In this document: one piece after another, positions 34,898-43,823 of the stretch
Layout of the letters: every line of letters starts with the position of its first letter
Position numbering within the stretch: the first letter of the stretch is position 1
Source of the DNA: Fidelibacterota bacterium
Lineage (GTDB): Bacteria > Pseudomonadota > Alphaproteobacteria > Rhodospirillales > Rhodospirillaceae
Length of the DNA stretch: 64,000 nt
Assembly: GCA_947475295.1 (NCBI GenBank)
Contig: CANJLF010000006.1
Span: 89,031-153,030, forward strand
Direction of reading: 5' to 3'
Made by a program: the position numbers and the translations under genes
Notes under the pieces: model-generated
What the model saw: only the letters and a program-made list of their open reading frames with translations
Told to the model about the DNA's origin: nothing
Databases searched by the model: none

Positions 34898-35257
34898 GTG
34901 CGGAAACATATATATGCAGTAAACAAAGGTCACATCTCAGTGGAAGGCGGCCCCGGTGAACACACAGTGATTACAAAAGAGAAAGCCCAACTCGCTGCCG
35001 CCCGGATCGCCGCGGAAGCGCGTCAAAAGGCCCAAGGCAAATTCGCCAAAACTCAGCTTCGCGATAACGCCTTCGTCCAGGAGAAAAAGCGCATCGAGGC
35101 GGCCAATGCCGAAAAGACCGCGCGGCTGCGCGGCTTGCGCCTGGCGAAAGAAGCGGCCGAACGCGAAACCGCTGAGAAGCTCGCCGCCGAAAAGGCCGCT
35201 CGGCCCAAACGGACGCGCGCTGCTCCGGCGCTCGCCTCAAGCACCGAAGAGCAATAG
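34898..35257 (+). CDS. Charged Ala/Lys/Glu-rich hypothetical protein
   Basis: This protein of up to 119 residues is rich in Ala, Lys, Glu and Arg and is predicted to be almost entirely helical (KEKAQLAAARIAAEARQKAQ, then NAEKTARLRGLRLAKEAAER). It has no signal peptide or membrane segment. The start is uncertain: GTG at 34898, 34940 or 34967 all fit, and AAAGG before 34940 is a weak ribosome-binding site. Function is unknown. The composition could suit a nucleic-acid- or ribosome-associated helical protein, but that is a guess. Confidence 0.55.
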   Translation: MRKHIYAVNKGHISVEGGPGEHTVITKEKAQLAAARIAAEARQKAQGKFAKTQLRDNAFVQEKKRIEAANAEKTARLRGLRLAKEAAERETAEKLAAEKAARPKRTRAAPALASSTEEQ

Positions 35258-35272
35258 GCCGACATTCTCCGC

Positions 35273-35584
35273 GTGACGGCGCTAAGGCCCTCCAGCGACA
35301 TAACCGATGCGTCATGCCGCTCATGCGGAGCATGTTGCGCGTATTCGTTCACTTGGCCGCGGTTTTCGCTGGAAAGTGAGGCTGCCCTTGCACGTATTCC
35401 ACAAGAATACGTGGATGACCGCCACGGCCGAATGCGCTGTGACGGCGACCGGTGCAGCGCCCTCAAAGGTGAAGTTGGCGCGGCAACGTCATGCGCGGTC
35501 TACGCCGTGCGGCCGGAGGTTTGCCGGACGTGCCTGCCGGGCGACGACGCCTGCAAAGAAGCGCGCCGCCGGTTTAATCTGTGA
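35273..35584 (+). CDS. YkgJ-family cysteine cluster protein
   Basis: This 103-residue protein carries the YkgJ-type metal-binding pattern: CRSCGACCAY at the N-terminus, then CDGDRCSAL, SCAVYAVRPEVCRTC and a last Cys in DDACKEA. Members are thought to chelate zinc or iron, but no activity is established. The start is GTG, 15 bases after the preceding helical-protein gene, so the two may be cotranscribed. It is convergent with the glutathione-transferase gene. Confidence 0.82.
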   Translation: MTALRPSSDITDASCRSCGACCAYSFTWPRFSLESEAALARIPQEYVDDRHGRMRCDGDRCSALKGEVGAATSCAVYAVRPEVCRTCLPGDDACKEARRRFNL

Positions 35585-35588
35585 CGCG

Positions 35589-36224
35589 TTAGGCCCGAGC
35601 CACCAGCGGACTGCCCTCGCGCTCCAATACGCGGCGCACGGCGGGCCGGGCGATGATCCGGTCTTTGAATGCGGTAAGGGCTTTCAATTCGTCGACCGGA
35701 TATTTCCCGATTCTGCCCCAATCATAGAGTCGCAAGGCGTAACCGTCGGCGGACGCGGTATAAGTCTTGCCCATCATCCAATCCTGTTTTTGTAAACACT
35801 CATCAAGCCATTGCAGGTTCGCCCAGTAGAGGGCGTGGCCGCTGGCGACGATGCCGTCGAAGGCCGCAGGGTCGGCGCTGAAGCGCTCGGGCCGGAAGGA
35901 CCGGCGGAAATTGATGTGCGCGGTGCTGGCGCTCCACGACAGCAGCGACATGCATTGCGCGCGTTCCATGGGATCCGTCGGGATAATTCCGGCCTCCGGC
36001 GCCTGATCGGCGATGTAGGACAGAATGGCGATGTTTTCGGTGAGCGTTTGACCGTCGATGGTCATGGCTGGAATCGTGCCGCGCGGATTGATCTTTTTAT
36101 AGTCCGCCACCTGCGCCGGATCCTTGAGATTGACCGGCCGGGCTTCGAAAGCCAGACCCGACTCCTCGAGGGCGATATGGGCGACCAGCGAACACGCCGG
36201 ATAGAAATAATACAGCACGAGCAT
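35589..36224 (-). CDS. Glutathione S-transferase family protein
   Basis: This 211-residue protein has the two GST domains. The thioredoxin-like N-domain starts MLVLYYFYPACSLVAHIALEE-like, with a Cys at the position used by beta-class bacterial enzymes, and has the cis-Pro region GTIPAMTIDGQTLTEN plus the ENIAILSYIAD glutathione-binding segment. An all-helical C-domain follows. It likely conjugates or reduces electrophiles or peroxides in the cytoplasm. No partner is indicated by the neighbours. Confidence 0.88.
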   Translation of the reverse strand: MLVLYYFYPACSLVAHIALEESGLAFEARPVNLKDPAQVADYKKINPRGTIPAMTIDGQTLTENIAILSYIADQAPEAGIIPTDPMERAQCMSLLSWSASTAHINFRRSFRPERFSADPAAFDGIVASGHALYWANLQWLDECLQKQDWMMGKTYTASADGYALRLYDWGRIGKYPVDELKALTAFKDRIIARPAVRRVLEREGSPLVARA

Positions 36225-36304
36225 ATGAGCGCCCTCCCCGGCACTTGAATTCCCGCCGAAGGTAGAGGAAATCGCAGCCGTTGAGAATGCCGTGGCGCTA
36301 TTTT

Positions 36305-36583
36305 TTACTTGAGCGGCAACCGGAGCCCCGCACGAAGTTCGGCGCGGGCTGCGGCAAGGTCTGTTTTGAAAACCGGGGCTTCCCTCATGAAGCCTGCCGA
36401 GGCCGTGGCTAAAAGCTTGCCGGCTTCCACGTCGGAGGGATAGTGCACGCCGGTAATTAGGCGGTTTTCACCCATTTGCCATCCGCGCGCGAAAATCCCG
36501 GCGCGCTTTTCCGGAACCAGGGCAGCCATGAGGAGCGCCGACGTCATGCCCGCATTGGCGCCGCCGCGGGGATAGGAATAGTC
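36305..36583 (-). pseudogene. Truncated PAP2 / class A acid phosphatase remnant
   Basis: Only the C-terminal third of a PAP2-type phosphatase remains. The open frame has SYPRGGANAG (degenerate SYPSGH motif, the His replaced) and the intact NRLITGVHYPSDVEAGK block. Directly upstream in frame is a TAA at 36584-36586, and before it lies the end of the outer-membrane gene. The first catalytic motif (K-x6-RP) and any signal peptide are therefore missing. It is unlikely to be functional. Confidence 0.75.
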
Positions 36584-36654
36584 TTAGGCGGGTGTTTCAG
36601 CGGGCTTGCAGGGCGAGCCGGGGCCATGAGGCGCGGGAGACATCTTACGGCACC

Positions 36655-37296
36655 TCACGGCCAGCGATAAGTATATCTGATGCCGATTTCGCGTCCGACG
36701 CTCTCGGGCGAAAACCCTGTGGCGCCGTAAACCATGAGCGAAAAGCGCGGGCTGAACTTATACGACGCATAGGCAAAGACTTCGTGGGCGGCATCGCCCC
36801 CTGCCCGCGCCGACTGCCGCCATTGATAAAATGTCCCCGCTGATAAATTTTCAGTCAGTGTGCGGCCGACGCCCGCCGAGGCCGACCACGGATTGCGGTC
36901 CGCATCCCGGCCATTGCGAATGCCGTATCCACCCGAGGCAAATACCGACCAAGGGCCCAGTACTTGAGTGACATCGAGTTGGAGATCGCCGCCGATATGA
37001 CCCGTGCCGAGACCTTTACTGCGGCTCGCGGTCGGCGCACGCAGGCGACCTCCGAAATCAACAAATCGGCCGTTTTCGAAATCCTCGAACAGCGTGTATT
37101 TCAGCCCCAGCGTGGTATCGGCCAGACCGCGCGTGGAAGTACGTCCTGAGCGCGGCGCGGAAGTGTCTTCACCAAAGAGGTTGCTAATATCGGTATAATT
37201 GAGCGGCCCATTAACGTTGAGGAAGCCGCCGTCAAAGGAAATCGTCACGCGGCCGGCGGTGGTGCGGGAAGCAACGCCGGTCGTGCGGCCCGCCAC
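36655..37296 (-). CDS. Outer-membrane beta-barrel-like protein, start unclear and possibly decayed
   Basis: The last ~150 residues look like a porin-type barrel (alternating aromatic strands ADTTLGLKYTLFED, WSVFASGGYGIRNG, VFAYASYKFSPRFSLMVYG, and a terminal IGIRYTYRW ending close to the C-terminus). The N-terminal part is a low-complexity run rich in Gly, Arg, Thr and Ser. The same low-complexity frame continues upstream to the cobQ stop at 37403 without an ordinary start, and no signal peptide is seen. GTG 37296 is the only standard start. It may be a 5'-truncated gene following the B12 operon. Confidence 0.5.
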   Translation of the reverse strand: MAGRTTGVASRTTAGRVTISFDGGFLNVNGPLNYTDISNLFGEDTSAPRSGRTSTRGLADTTLGLKYTLFEDFENGRFVDFGGRLRAPTASRSKGLGTGHIGGDLQLDVTQVLGPWSVFASGGYGIRNGRDADRNPWSASAGVGRTLTENLSAGTFYQWRQSARAGGDAAHEVFAYASYKFSPRFSLMVYGATGFSPESVGREIGIRYTYRWP

Positions 37297-37402
37297 TGTA
37301 CGGCCCGAAGCGCCGGTTCGGTCGGAGCGCCCGGCGCCGGTGCTCCCCGAGGTCAGGCCCGACGTCGTCCGGCTAACGCCGACCCGTCCCGGTCGGTAAT
37401 GG

Positions 37403-38863
37403 CTACGACAGGCCGGCGATGCGCGCGAGGTTTTCTATGTCCAGAACGCGTTCAAGCTCCTTAGCGATATCGTCCAGGAGACGATCAACCTCGGCGCCGT
37501 GATTTTCGGCTTGCGACGGGACGCCGAATTTCCGCAGCAAGGCCGCGCGGGCCTCACCGCCTGCAAACAGGCCATGCACATAAGTGCCCACAATATGTCC
37601 GTCCGATGAAACGGCGCCGTCCGGGGCATTGTCGATAAAGAGGAACGGACGCGCGAGGCCCGCACCCGTGGTCCGGCCCACGTGGATCTCGTAGCCTTCA
37701 AATAGCGCTTCCGGGTCGGCCAGCTTGCCGCTCACCGGCCGCACAATTTTATCGCCGGTCAGCACGGTCTCGATGTCCAGCAGCCCCAAGCCGGCGGCCG
37801 ATCCTGGTGGCCCTTCGACACCTTCGGGATCGGCAACGCTGCGACCCATCATCTGAAAGCCGCCGCAGATGCCAAGGACATGACCGCCGCGCCGCACATG
37901 GGCCGCCAAATCGATATCCCACCCTTGTGCGCGAAAGAACGCGAGATCGCCAAGGGTGGCTTTAGTTCCCGGCAATACGACCAAGTCCGCATCCCCCGGC
38001 AGGGGCGTGCCTGGTCTGATGAATGAGAATTGAACATGCGGCTCGCTTCGCAAGGGATCGAAGTCGTCGAAATTGGCCATGCGCGAGAGCATGGGCACGA
38101 CGATCTTCACGCTTTTTCCGGTAAGCGCATTCGCGGCGGGGTCCAGCACGACGGCATCCTCGGCCGGCAGCTTTCGGATGCTGGAAAGCCACGGCACCAT
38201 ACCGATATCGCGCCAACCGGTGCGGCGGACAATCTCCGCGCGCCCGTCCCGAAAGAGCGACGGATCGCCGCGAAACTTATTGATGATAAAGCCTTGAATC
38301 ATGTCCCGATCGGCCGGTTCCAGGACGGCGTGCGCCCCGGCAAGGGCAGCGATGACATGGCCGCGGTCGATATCGCCGATGAGAATAACCGGAACATTGG
38401 CGGCGCGGGCGAATCCCATATTGGCGATATCACCGGCGCGCAGATTTATTTCGGCGGGGCTGCCTGCACCTTCGACAATGACCAGCTCGCTTTCGGCCTG
38501 AAGCCGCGCGAAACATTCAAGGACGACGGCGAGCATTTCGCCTTTGCGCTCCTGATAGACGCGCGCCTGCCAGGTGCCAGCGACCCGCCCGCGCACAACC
38601 ACCTGCGCGCCGGTATCGGACTGGGGTTTCAGCAAGACGGGGTTCATGTCCACCGTCGCCGGTGTGCGGCAAGCCATGGCTTGCAAGGCTTGGGCGCGGC
38701 CGATTTCGCCGCCATCGGCGGCGACGGCGGCGTTGTTGGACATATTCTGTGGCTTAAAGGGGCGCACGGCAACGCCGCGATTGGCGAACAGACGGCAAAG
38801 TCCGGCGACGACGGTGGACTTGCCGACATCGGACCCGCAGCCTTGAATCATGAGGACGGCCAT
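37403..38863 (-). CDS. cobQ: Cobyric acid synthase
   Basis: CobQ amidates four side chains of adenosylcobyrinic acid diamide to cobyric acid, using glutamine and ATP. The protein has 486 residues, the normal length. The N-terminal dethiobiotin-synthetase-like domain starts IQGCGSDVGKSTVVAGL and has PFKPQNMSNNAAV. The C-terminal glutaminase-type domain has its Cys in LGICGGFQMMG and His in GTYVHGLF. It overlaps the ABC ATPase gene by one base. It is the only corrin-synthesis enzyme seen here and ends the riboswitch-controlled operon. Confidence 0.95.
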   Translation of the reverse strand: MAVLMIQGCGSDVGKSTVVAGLCRLFANRGVAVRPFKPQNMSNNAAVAADGGEIGRAQALQAMACRTPATVDMNPVLLKPQSDTGAQVVVRGRVAGTWQARVYQERKGEMLAVVLECFARLQAESELVIVEGAGSPAEINLRAGDIANMGFARAANVPVILIGDIDRGHVIAALAGAHAVLEPADRDMIQGFIINKFRGDPSLFRDGRAEIVRRTGWRDIGMVPWLSSIRKLPAEDAVVLDPAANALTGKSVKIVVPMLSRMANFDDFDPLRSEPHVQFSFIRPGTPLPGDADLVVLPGTKATLGDLAFFRAQGWDIDLAAHVRRGGHVLGICGGFQMMGRSVADPEGVEGPPGSAAGLGLLDIETVLTGDKIVRPVSGKLADPEALFEGYEIHVGRTTGAGLARPFLFIDNAPDGAVSSDGHIVGTYVHGLFAGGEARAALLRKFGVPSQAENHGAEVDRLLDDIAKELERVLDIENLARIAGLS

Positions 38864-39648
38864 CAGCCGCGCCGGCCCAAGACTTCGCCTACAATCTCGA
38901 TCACCGGACCGGCATCGCCATCCCAGAGGCGCGTTTGCACGCCGTAAGCCTTTGCCAGAATATCCGACGACAGGGCCTCGATGGGCTTGCCGTCGGCCAG
39001 GAGGCGGCCCTCGGCCAGAACCAATACGCGGTCCGACATGCGCAAGGCCATGTGCAAATCGTGCAAAGTGACGATCACGCCGCCGCTCTCAACGGCCATC
39101 TTGCGGAATAACCCCGCGATCTCCAGCTGATATCCGGGATCAAGCCCCGTCAGCGGTTCATCGGCCAACAACCATTGCGGTTCCCCGGCCAGCGCTCGCG
39201 CCAGCAGCACACGGGCGCGCTCACCGCCCGAAAGGGTCATGACGTTTCTGTGTGCCATGGATTCAACACCGGCCGCCGCCAGCGCGCGGTCAACCGCTGC
39301 TTCATCTACAGCGGTGAGTCCGCGCGCACCGATGAAGGGTGTTCGCCCAAGAGCGACCAGCGTGCGCACATCGACCGCCCAAGCGACCTCCGGAATCTGC
39401 GGCAGGTAACCGACACGTTGCGCGCGGACGCGCGGCGCCAGACCGTAGATGTCCGCATCACCGAGCAGAATCTGGCCACGGTCGGGCCGCCGCAAACCCG
39501 CCAGCGCCGTCAGCAACGTGGACTTTCCGGCGCCGTTGGGACCGACGATGGTTGTGACTTGGCCAGCCGCAAACGTCGCACTGACGCCGTTGAGGACGGC
39601 CTTGTCGCCGAGGCGCACATGGGCGTCGGATACCGCAAGCCCGCTCAT
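38863..39648 (-). CDS. btuD: B12 ABC transporter ATP-binding protein (BtuD-like)
   Basis: ATPase of a cobalamin-type (FecCD/BtuCD) importer, 261 residues. Walker A is GPNGAGKSTLL, the signature LSGGERARVLLARAL, Walker B WLLADEPLTGLD, and the switch His is in VTLHDLHMAL. It is placed between the permease gene (4-base overlap) and cobQ (1-base overlap). Sequence alone would allow an iron-siderophore system, but the riboswitch and cobQ point to B12. Confidence 0.9.
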   Translation of the reverse strand: MSGLAVSDAHVRLGDKAVLNGVSATFAAGQVTTIVGPNGAGKSTLLTALAGLRRPDRGQILLGDADIYGLAPRVRAQRVGYLPQIPEVAWAVDVRTLVALGRTPFIGARGLTAVDEAAVDRALAAAGVESMAHRNVMTLSGGERARVLLARALAGEPQWLLADEPLTGLDPGYQLEIAGLFRKMAVESGGVIVTLHDLHMALRMSDRVLVLAEGRLLADGKPIEALSSDILAKAYGVQTRLWDGDAGPVIEIVGEVLGRRG

Positions 39649-40631
39649 GCGGCCCTCTGCCGCAATTTTATTAAGAGCATCAGAAAAAATGGTCCGCCAA
39701 GAGCCGCCATGGCAACGCCCAATTTCAGCTCCACCACCGACGGCGTGATGCGCACGGCGATGTCGGCCATGAGCACAATCACCGCGCCGGCCAGAGCGCT
39801 GGGCAGCAGGAGTGCCCCGGGCCGCGCGCCGACCAGAGGCCGCACAACATGCGGCGTGACCAGTCCGACAAAACCGATCACGCCCGTTACCGCCACGCTG
39901 GCCCCGGTCGCAAGGCCGACGCCAAGCGCGAGCACAAAGCGCGTGCGCTCCAGGCGGATACCAAGCGAACGAGCGCCGACGTCACCTAAGGTCAAGGCGT
40001 CAAGCGCCCGGCCGACAGTGAGAAGCAGCGCGCACCCCACGGCGATGACCGGTACGGCCATGCGCACGTCGTCGATGCTGCGGTCGGCCAGAGAGCCCAG
40101 CAACCAGTCGATGATCTCGCTCACGGCCCAAGGCGTCGGGGCCAAGTTCAGGGCCAGCGAAACCCCAGCGCCGGCGACCATATTGAGGATCATGCCGGCG
40201 AGAAGAAATGTGAGAATGCTATAGCTTCCACTGGATAACACGAGCAGCACGACGATGCCGATCATGGCGCCGATCATGGCGCCCACCGGCAGAATCCACG
40301 GCATACTCACGGACATGCCGAGGTATAGCGTCATGACCGCGCCGAAGGCCGCCATGCTGGACACACCCAGGATGCCGGGATCGGCCAAGGCGTTACGTGT
40401 ATATCCCTGCAACACCGCACCGGACAGGCCAAGCGCCGTGCCGACGGCAATGGCCAGGATTGTGCGCGGCAGCCGCAGTTCAAATACGATCGCCCAGCGC
40501 GGGTCATCGGCGGAACTCAACCAAGCGCTCCAAGGCACCCAGACTTTCCCCGCGCTTAAGCTCGCGAGCGAAAGCAGAACGAGCGCGACCATCAGCGCGG
40601 CAAACAGCAGAGGACGCGAAATTGTTTTCAT
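39645..40631 (-). CDS. btuC: B12 ABC transporter permease (BtuC-like)
   Basis: FecCD-family permease with 328 residues and about nine or ten hydrophobic segments. Family blocks: LRLPRTILAIAVGTALGLSGAVLQ, NALADPGILGVSSMA, and GVIGFVGLVTPHVVRPLVG near the C-terminus (the ATPase-docking GFVGLVTPH). It overlaps both neighbours by 4 bases, so the import genes are translationally coupled. Confidence 0.92.
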   Translation of the reverse strand: MKTISRPLLFAALMVALVLLSLASLSAGKVWVPWSAWLSSADDPRWAIVFELRLPRTILAIAVGTALGLSGAVLQGYTRNALADPGILGVSSMAAFGAVMTLYLGMSVSMPWILPVGAMIGAMIGIVVLLVLSSGSYSILTFLLAGMILNMVAGAGVSLALNLAPTPWAVSEIIDWLLGSLADRSIDDVRMAVPVIAVGCALLLTVGRALDALTLGDVGARSLGIRLERTRFVLALGVGLATGASVAVTGVIGFVGLVTPHVVRPLVGARPGALLLPSALAGAVIVLMADIAVRITPSVVELKLGVAMAALGGPFFLMLLIKLRQRAA

Positions 40632-41518
40632 GGCCGTGACGCTGATGCGCTGTCGCGCGCATCCTTAAGCGCCTTGGCGGCTTCGATCAGCACCGGCCCG
40701 CCGCAATAGAGCAGTTTGTCGGGAAACGTCGCGCGCTTCATTTGGCCTTCGATGCTTTTAAGCGCGGGATGACGCATCACCCGGTCGGCCCAGGTCGGCA
40801 CATCGGGGCGGATCTCGTCCGCCAGCAGCACCTGCGGCGGATCGGCAACAACGCTTTCCAGCGGAATATTGCCCCAACCCACCAAGCCATAACGACCGGC
40901 GGCATTGGTGAAGCCGACGCGGTTCAGCATTTCATCTAATAGTGTTCCGCTGCCGGTGGAAAATCCATTGCGCTGGTAGAGCAGCGCGGAGAGCTCGGGC
41001 GCACCCGCAGGCGGTTCCGCCGCTGTAAGAGCCGCTTCAATGCGCGCTACCAAATCTTCGCCGCGTTCCACGTGCCCGACGAGAGCGGCGACGGTGCGAA
41101 TCTGGGCAATGCTCTCCGCCACCGTCTGTGGCTCGTTGAACAATTCCGTCCTGATCTCGACGCGGGCGAGCGCATTGCGCGTCGCCGGCGAGGAGTGTCG
41201 GCTGGTCAGAACCATATCGGGCGCGAAAGAAATAACTTCTTCGGCGGTCTCGTAACTGACGGGAAATGCTTTTGCGAGCTCAATGATGGTCGAGGTGTCT
41301 TCACGCGAGAAGTGGCTGAGCGCCGCGATCTGATCGCGGTCGGCGACATTGACCAGAATGACGTCAAGGCATGGGTTGAGCGATACGACCCGGTGCGGTG
41401 CGGCGTATACCGAACCGTGAACCGCCATGCCGATCGCTGCAAAAATAGCGATCAAACAGGCGCGGCGGAAGAAGGCCGCACGACCCCCTTCCGTTTTTTG
41501 AGCGCTAGAATTTGGCAC
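40628..41518 (-). CDS. btuF: B12 ABC transporter substrate-binding protein (BtuF-like)
   Basis: Periplasmic cobalamin-binding protein of about 296 residues. Its N-terminus is a signal peptide (RRACLIAIFAAIGMAVHGSVYA). The TroA-type fold shows in HRVVSLNPCLDVILVNVADR, FAPDMVLTS, and VGWGNIPLESVVADPPQVLLAD. The start is probably the GTG at 41518, which overlaps the end of btuB. Longer frames read backward into that gene and are not supported. Confidence 0.88.
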   Translation of the reverse strand: MPNSSAQKTEGGRAAFFRRACLIAIFAAIGMAVHGSVYAAPHRVVSLNPCLDVILVNVADRDQIAALSHFSREDTSTIIELAKAFPVSYETAEEVISFAPDMVLTSRHSSPATRNALARVEIRTELFNEPQTVAESIAQIRTVAALVGHVERGEDLVARIEAALTAAEPPAGAPELSALLYQRNGFSTGSGTLLDEMLNRVGFTNAAGRYGLVGWGNIPLESVVADPPQVLLADEIRPDVPTWADRVMRHPALKSIEGQMKRATFPDKLLYCGGPVLIEAAKALKDARDSASASRP

Positions 41519-43445
41519 GGACACCAGCGTATGCTGCGCGGCCTTGCGTGCCGTAGTTGCGTGTTGTGGCGTAGACTTCGTCGAAGAGGTTCTCAATGCG
41601 GCCGTAAACCTCCACGTTCTCGATGATCTGCCAGGATGCATGCAAATCAACCAGCGTATAATTCTTCAGGACGAAGCTATTGGCGGCATTGTCAAAGGCA
41701 TCGCCAACGTAACGCACGACAACGCCGGTTGAAACATCCATCGGCCAGGCGTAGCTCGCCCAAAGATTAGCCGCATGCTTGGGCCGGCGAGCTAAGTCCT
41801 TGCCGCGATTGGCGTTGCCCGGCGAGGTGTTTTCCGTATCGGTCAAGGTGTAGTTGGCTTGCAGCGTCACATCGCCGACCTTGGCCGTGCCCGTCAATTC
41901 GGCACCCTGCGCCTTGGTGCTGGCGATATTGTCATAGACACCGAATTTTCCGGGCAAACACAGCGGGTTCGCGCCGGGGCAAGAGACGAAGTCGATCTGG
42001 TTGGTGGTTTTGCGGAAGAAGCCCGTGGCGGACAGCACCAGCGCGTCACCGAGGAAATGCTGTTCGACGCCCGCATCCCAGCTGTTGGCGGATTCGGGCC
42101 TCAGGGCGGTGTTGCCGTAAACGCTGTAGAGTTGGTAGAGCGTCGGCGCTTTGAAGCCCTGACCGAAGCTGGCGCGCAACACGGTTCCTTGGTTGTTCAC
42201 CGCCCAGGCCGCAGCGGCCTGACCGAGCGCGCGGCTGCCGACGGTGGCGTGGTCGTCGTAGCGCAAGCCGCCAGTCAAGGTCAGGCCTGCGATCACCTCG
42301 CCTTGAACCTGGGCGTAGCCGCTGGTGATGTCGGCATGGGCCAAGGCCGGCGTCGGGTTTGCGTTGAAGCTCGACGGCGACGCGGTGCGGAAAGAGGATT
42401 TTTCATGCTCGGCGCCAAAAACCGCGTCCCAGCCTTCGGCGATTTGCAGCGAGCCCTGGTACTCCCAGCGCTTGTTACGGCCGCGTGATTCGAAAGTCCG
42501 CGTCGTGACGATCTGGTCGGGATTGAAGTTGTCGCGGCTGATTTCGGTATAACCAAAAGCCACGCGGTTCTTGAGCCGGCCGTTGAGCAGATCGAAATTA
42601 AGGCCGCCGTAGCCGACAAACTGATCGGTCTTGCTGTATTCGGCCGTATCGGCAAAAGCAAAGAGCGGCGCCGGGAAGCCGTCGAACTGGTTATGGGCAT
42701 GAGTGTAAAGACCGCGCAGATCCACGGAGACTTCATCCGTAACGACAAAGCGCACGCGGCCGCTGACACCGGCGTTCTGGTAACCGTCCTTCTCGGTGCC
42801 GCCGACATAGGTAGAGATGCCGTCGCTCACGTAGTAGCTGCCGGCCAGCCGCCAATCGAGCCGATCGCTCGCGCCACCGGCGCCAATACGTCCATAACCC
42901 GTGGCGTAAGAGCCGCCCTCGGCACTGCCGGACACTTCAAAAGGTTTAGTCGGCGCGGCAGTGACAATATTGACGACACCGCCGATGGCTTGGCTACCCC
43001 ACAGAGTCGATTGCGCACCGCGCAGAATTTCGATGCGTTGAATGTCACCGATCACCAGATCGGCGGCGTTATAGCCGCCGCCCGGCGATGACGGGTCATT
43101 CACTTTGACGCCGTCGACGACAAAGACGGTTTGATCGGTTTCCGCGCCGCGGATGCGCACCGCCGTCGTGCCCCCGGCACCGCCATTGCGGGACATGCTG
43201 ACGCCGGGCGTCTGCACCAGGAGATCGGTGACGACGACGGCCTGGCTGGACTCGATAGCATCTATGTCGAGAACCGTGATCGACGATCCCACTTTATATA
43301 GACGTTGCGGCGTGCGGGTCGCGGTGACGACGATTTCACCCTGGCTGAGGCCGGCGATATCGCGTGATGGCGCCGCTTCGGCGAAAGCCTGCGCAGCGCA
43401 TAGAACAGAGATCAGGCTGGTAGTTGAGATCAGGACGCGCTTCAT
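41505..43445 (-). CDS. btuB: TonB-dependent outer-membrane vitamin B12 receptor (BtuB-like)
   Basis: Outer-membrane active transporter of about 646 residues: signal peptide (ISVLCAAQAFAEA), TonB box near EIVVTATRTPQRL, plug domain (DLLVQTPGVSM to GSQAIGGVVNIVTAAP), and a C-terminal 22-strand barrel ending in AAYAGVRAKF with the terminal Phe. I chose ATG 43445 (MKRVLIST), which has AAGGAAG six bases upstream. A cobalamin riboswitch just before it identifies the substrate. It is the first gene of the B12 operon. Confidence 0.94.
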   Translation of the reverse strand: MKRVLISTTSLISVLCAAQAFAEAAPSRDIAGLSQGEIVVTATRTPQRLYKVGSSITVLDIDAIESSQAVVVTDLLVQTPGVSMSRNGGAGGTTAVRIRGAETDQTVFVVDGVKVNDPSSPGGGYNAADLVIGDIQRIEILRGAQSTLWGSQAIGGVVNIVTAAPTKPFEVSGSAEGGSYATGYGRIGAGGASDRLDWRLAGSYYVSDGISTYVGGTEKDGYQNAGVSGRVRFVVTDEVSVDLRGLYTHAHNQFDGFPAPLFAFADTAEYSKTDQFVGYGGLNFDLLNGRLKNRVAFGYTEISRDNFNPDQIVTTRTFESRGRNKRWEYQGSLQIAEGWDAVFGAEHEKSSFRTASPSSFNANPTPALAHADITSGYAQVQGEVIAGLTLTGGLRYDDHATVGSRALGQAAAAWAVNNQGTVLRASFGQGFKAPTLYQLYSVYGNTALRPESANSWDAGVEQHFLGDALVLSATGFFRKTTNQIDFVSCPGANPLCLPGKFGVYDNIASTKAQGAELTGTAKVGDVTLQANYTLTDTENTSPGNANRGKDLARRPKHAANLWASYAWPMDVSTGVVVRYVGDAFDNAANSFVLKNYTLVDLHASWQIIENVEVYGRIENLFDEVYATTRNYGTQGRAAYAGVRAKF

Positions 43446-43599
43446 CGGGTCTTCCTTTTGACAACACAGGCGTCCGCAAGACTGAGCCGGCAAGGAAACC
43501 CCCAAACGACAAAGCCCCGCGCTGGACGCGGTTAAAACAGCTGCCGTCTCTCGGGAAAAACCCGTTCGCGCGCCACACCCCGGACGAACGAAGGACGAC

Positions 43600-43765
43600 T
43601 GCAACAGGCAGGTCTCCTGGCTCGCGGGTTTTCGTCCCTTGCGCGTCGCCTTCCCGGAAAACAATCCAGTGGCATACGTGACGCGCGGACTAACCGCTTA
43701 CAGTTGCGGGGGCAGCCCAGGCGTTACACCTGAGTTCCCTTTTCATCCTCTATCCGAGGAACCTG
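43600..43765 (-). promoter_or_regulatory. Cobalamin riboswitch
   Basis: On the minus strand the region starts with GGTTCCTCGG, continues with AGGGAACTCAGGTG, then CTGCCCCCGCAACTGTAAGC, and contains the B12 box core GCCACTGG before a closing CCAGGAGACCTGCC segment. These are the conserved parts of the cobalamin aptamer, in order. It controls btuB and, by operon structure, btuF, btuC, btuD and cobQ. Confidence 0.97.
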
Positions 43766-43776
43766 TCGCACCCACG

Positions 43777-43805
43777 ATGCTATATGGTGCGTCGCAATAG
43801 GTCAA
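43777..43805 (-). promoter_or_regulatory. Sigma-70-type promoter of the B12 operon
   Basis: A TTGACC -35 (43800-43805) and a TAGCAT -10 (43777-43782) on the minus strand are spaced 17 bases apart. Transcription would start near 43770, just at the riboswitch 5' end. Confidence 0.6.
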
Positions 43806-43823
43806 TGTGAAGGGGTATCGCGC

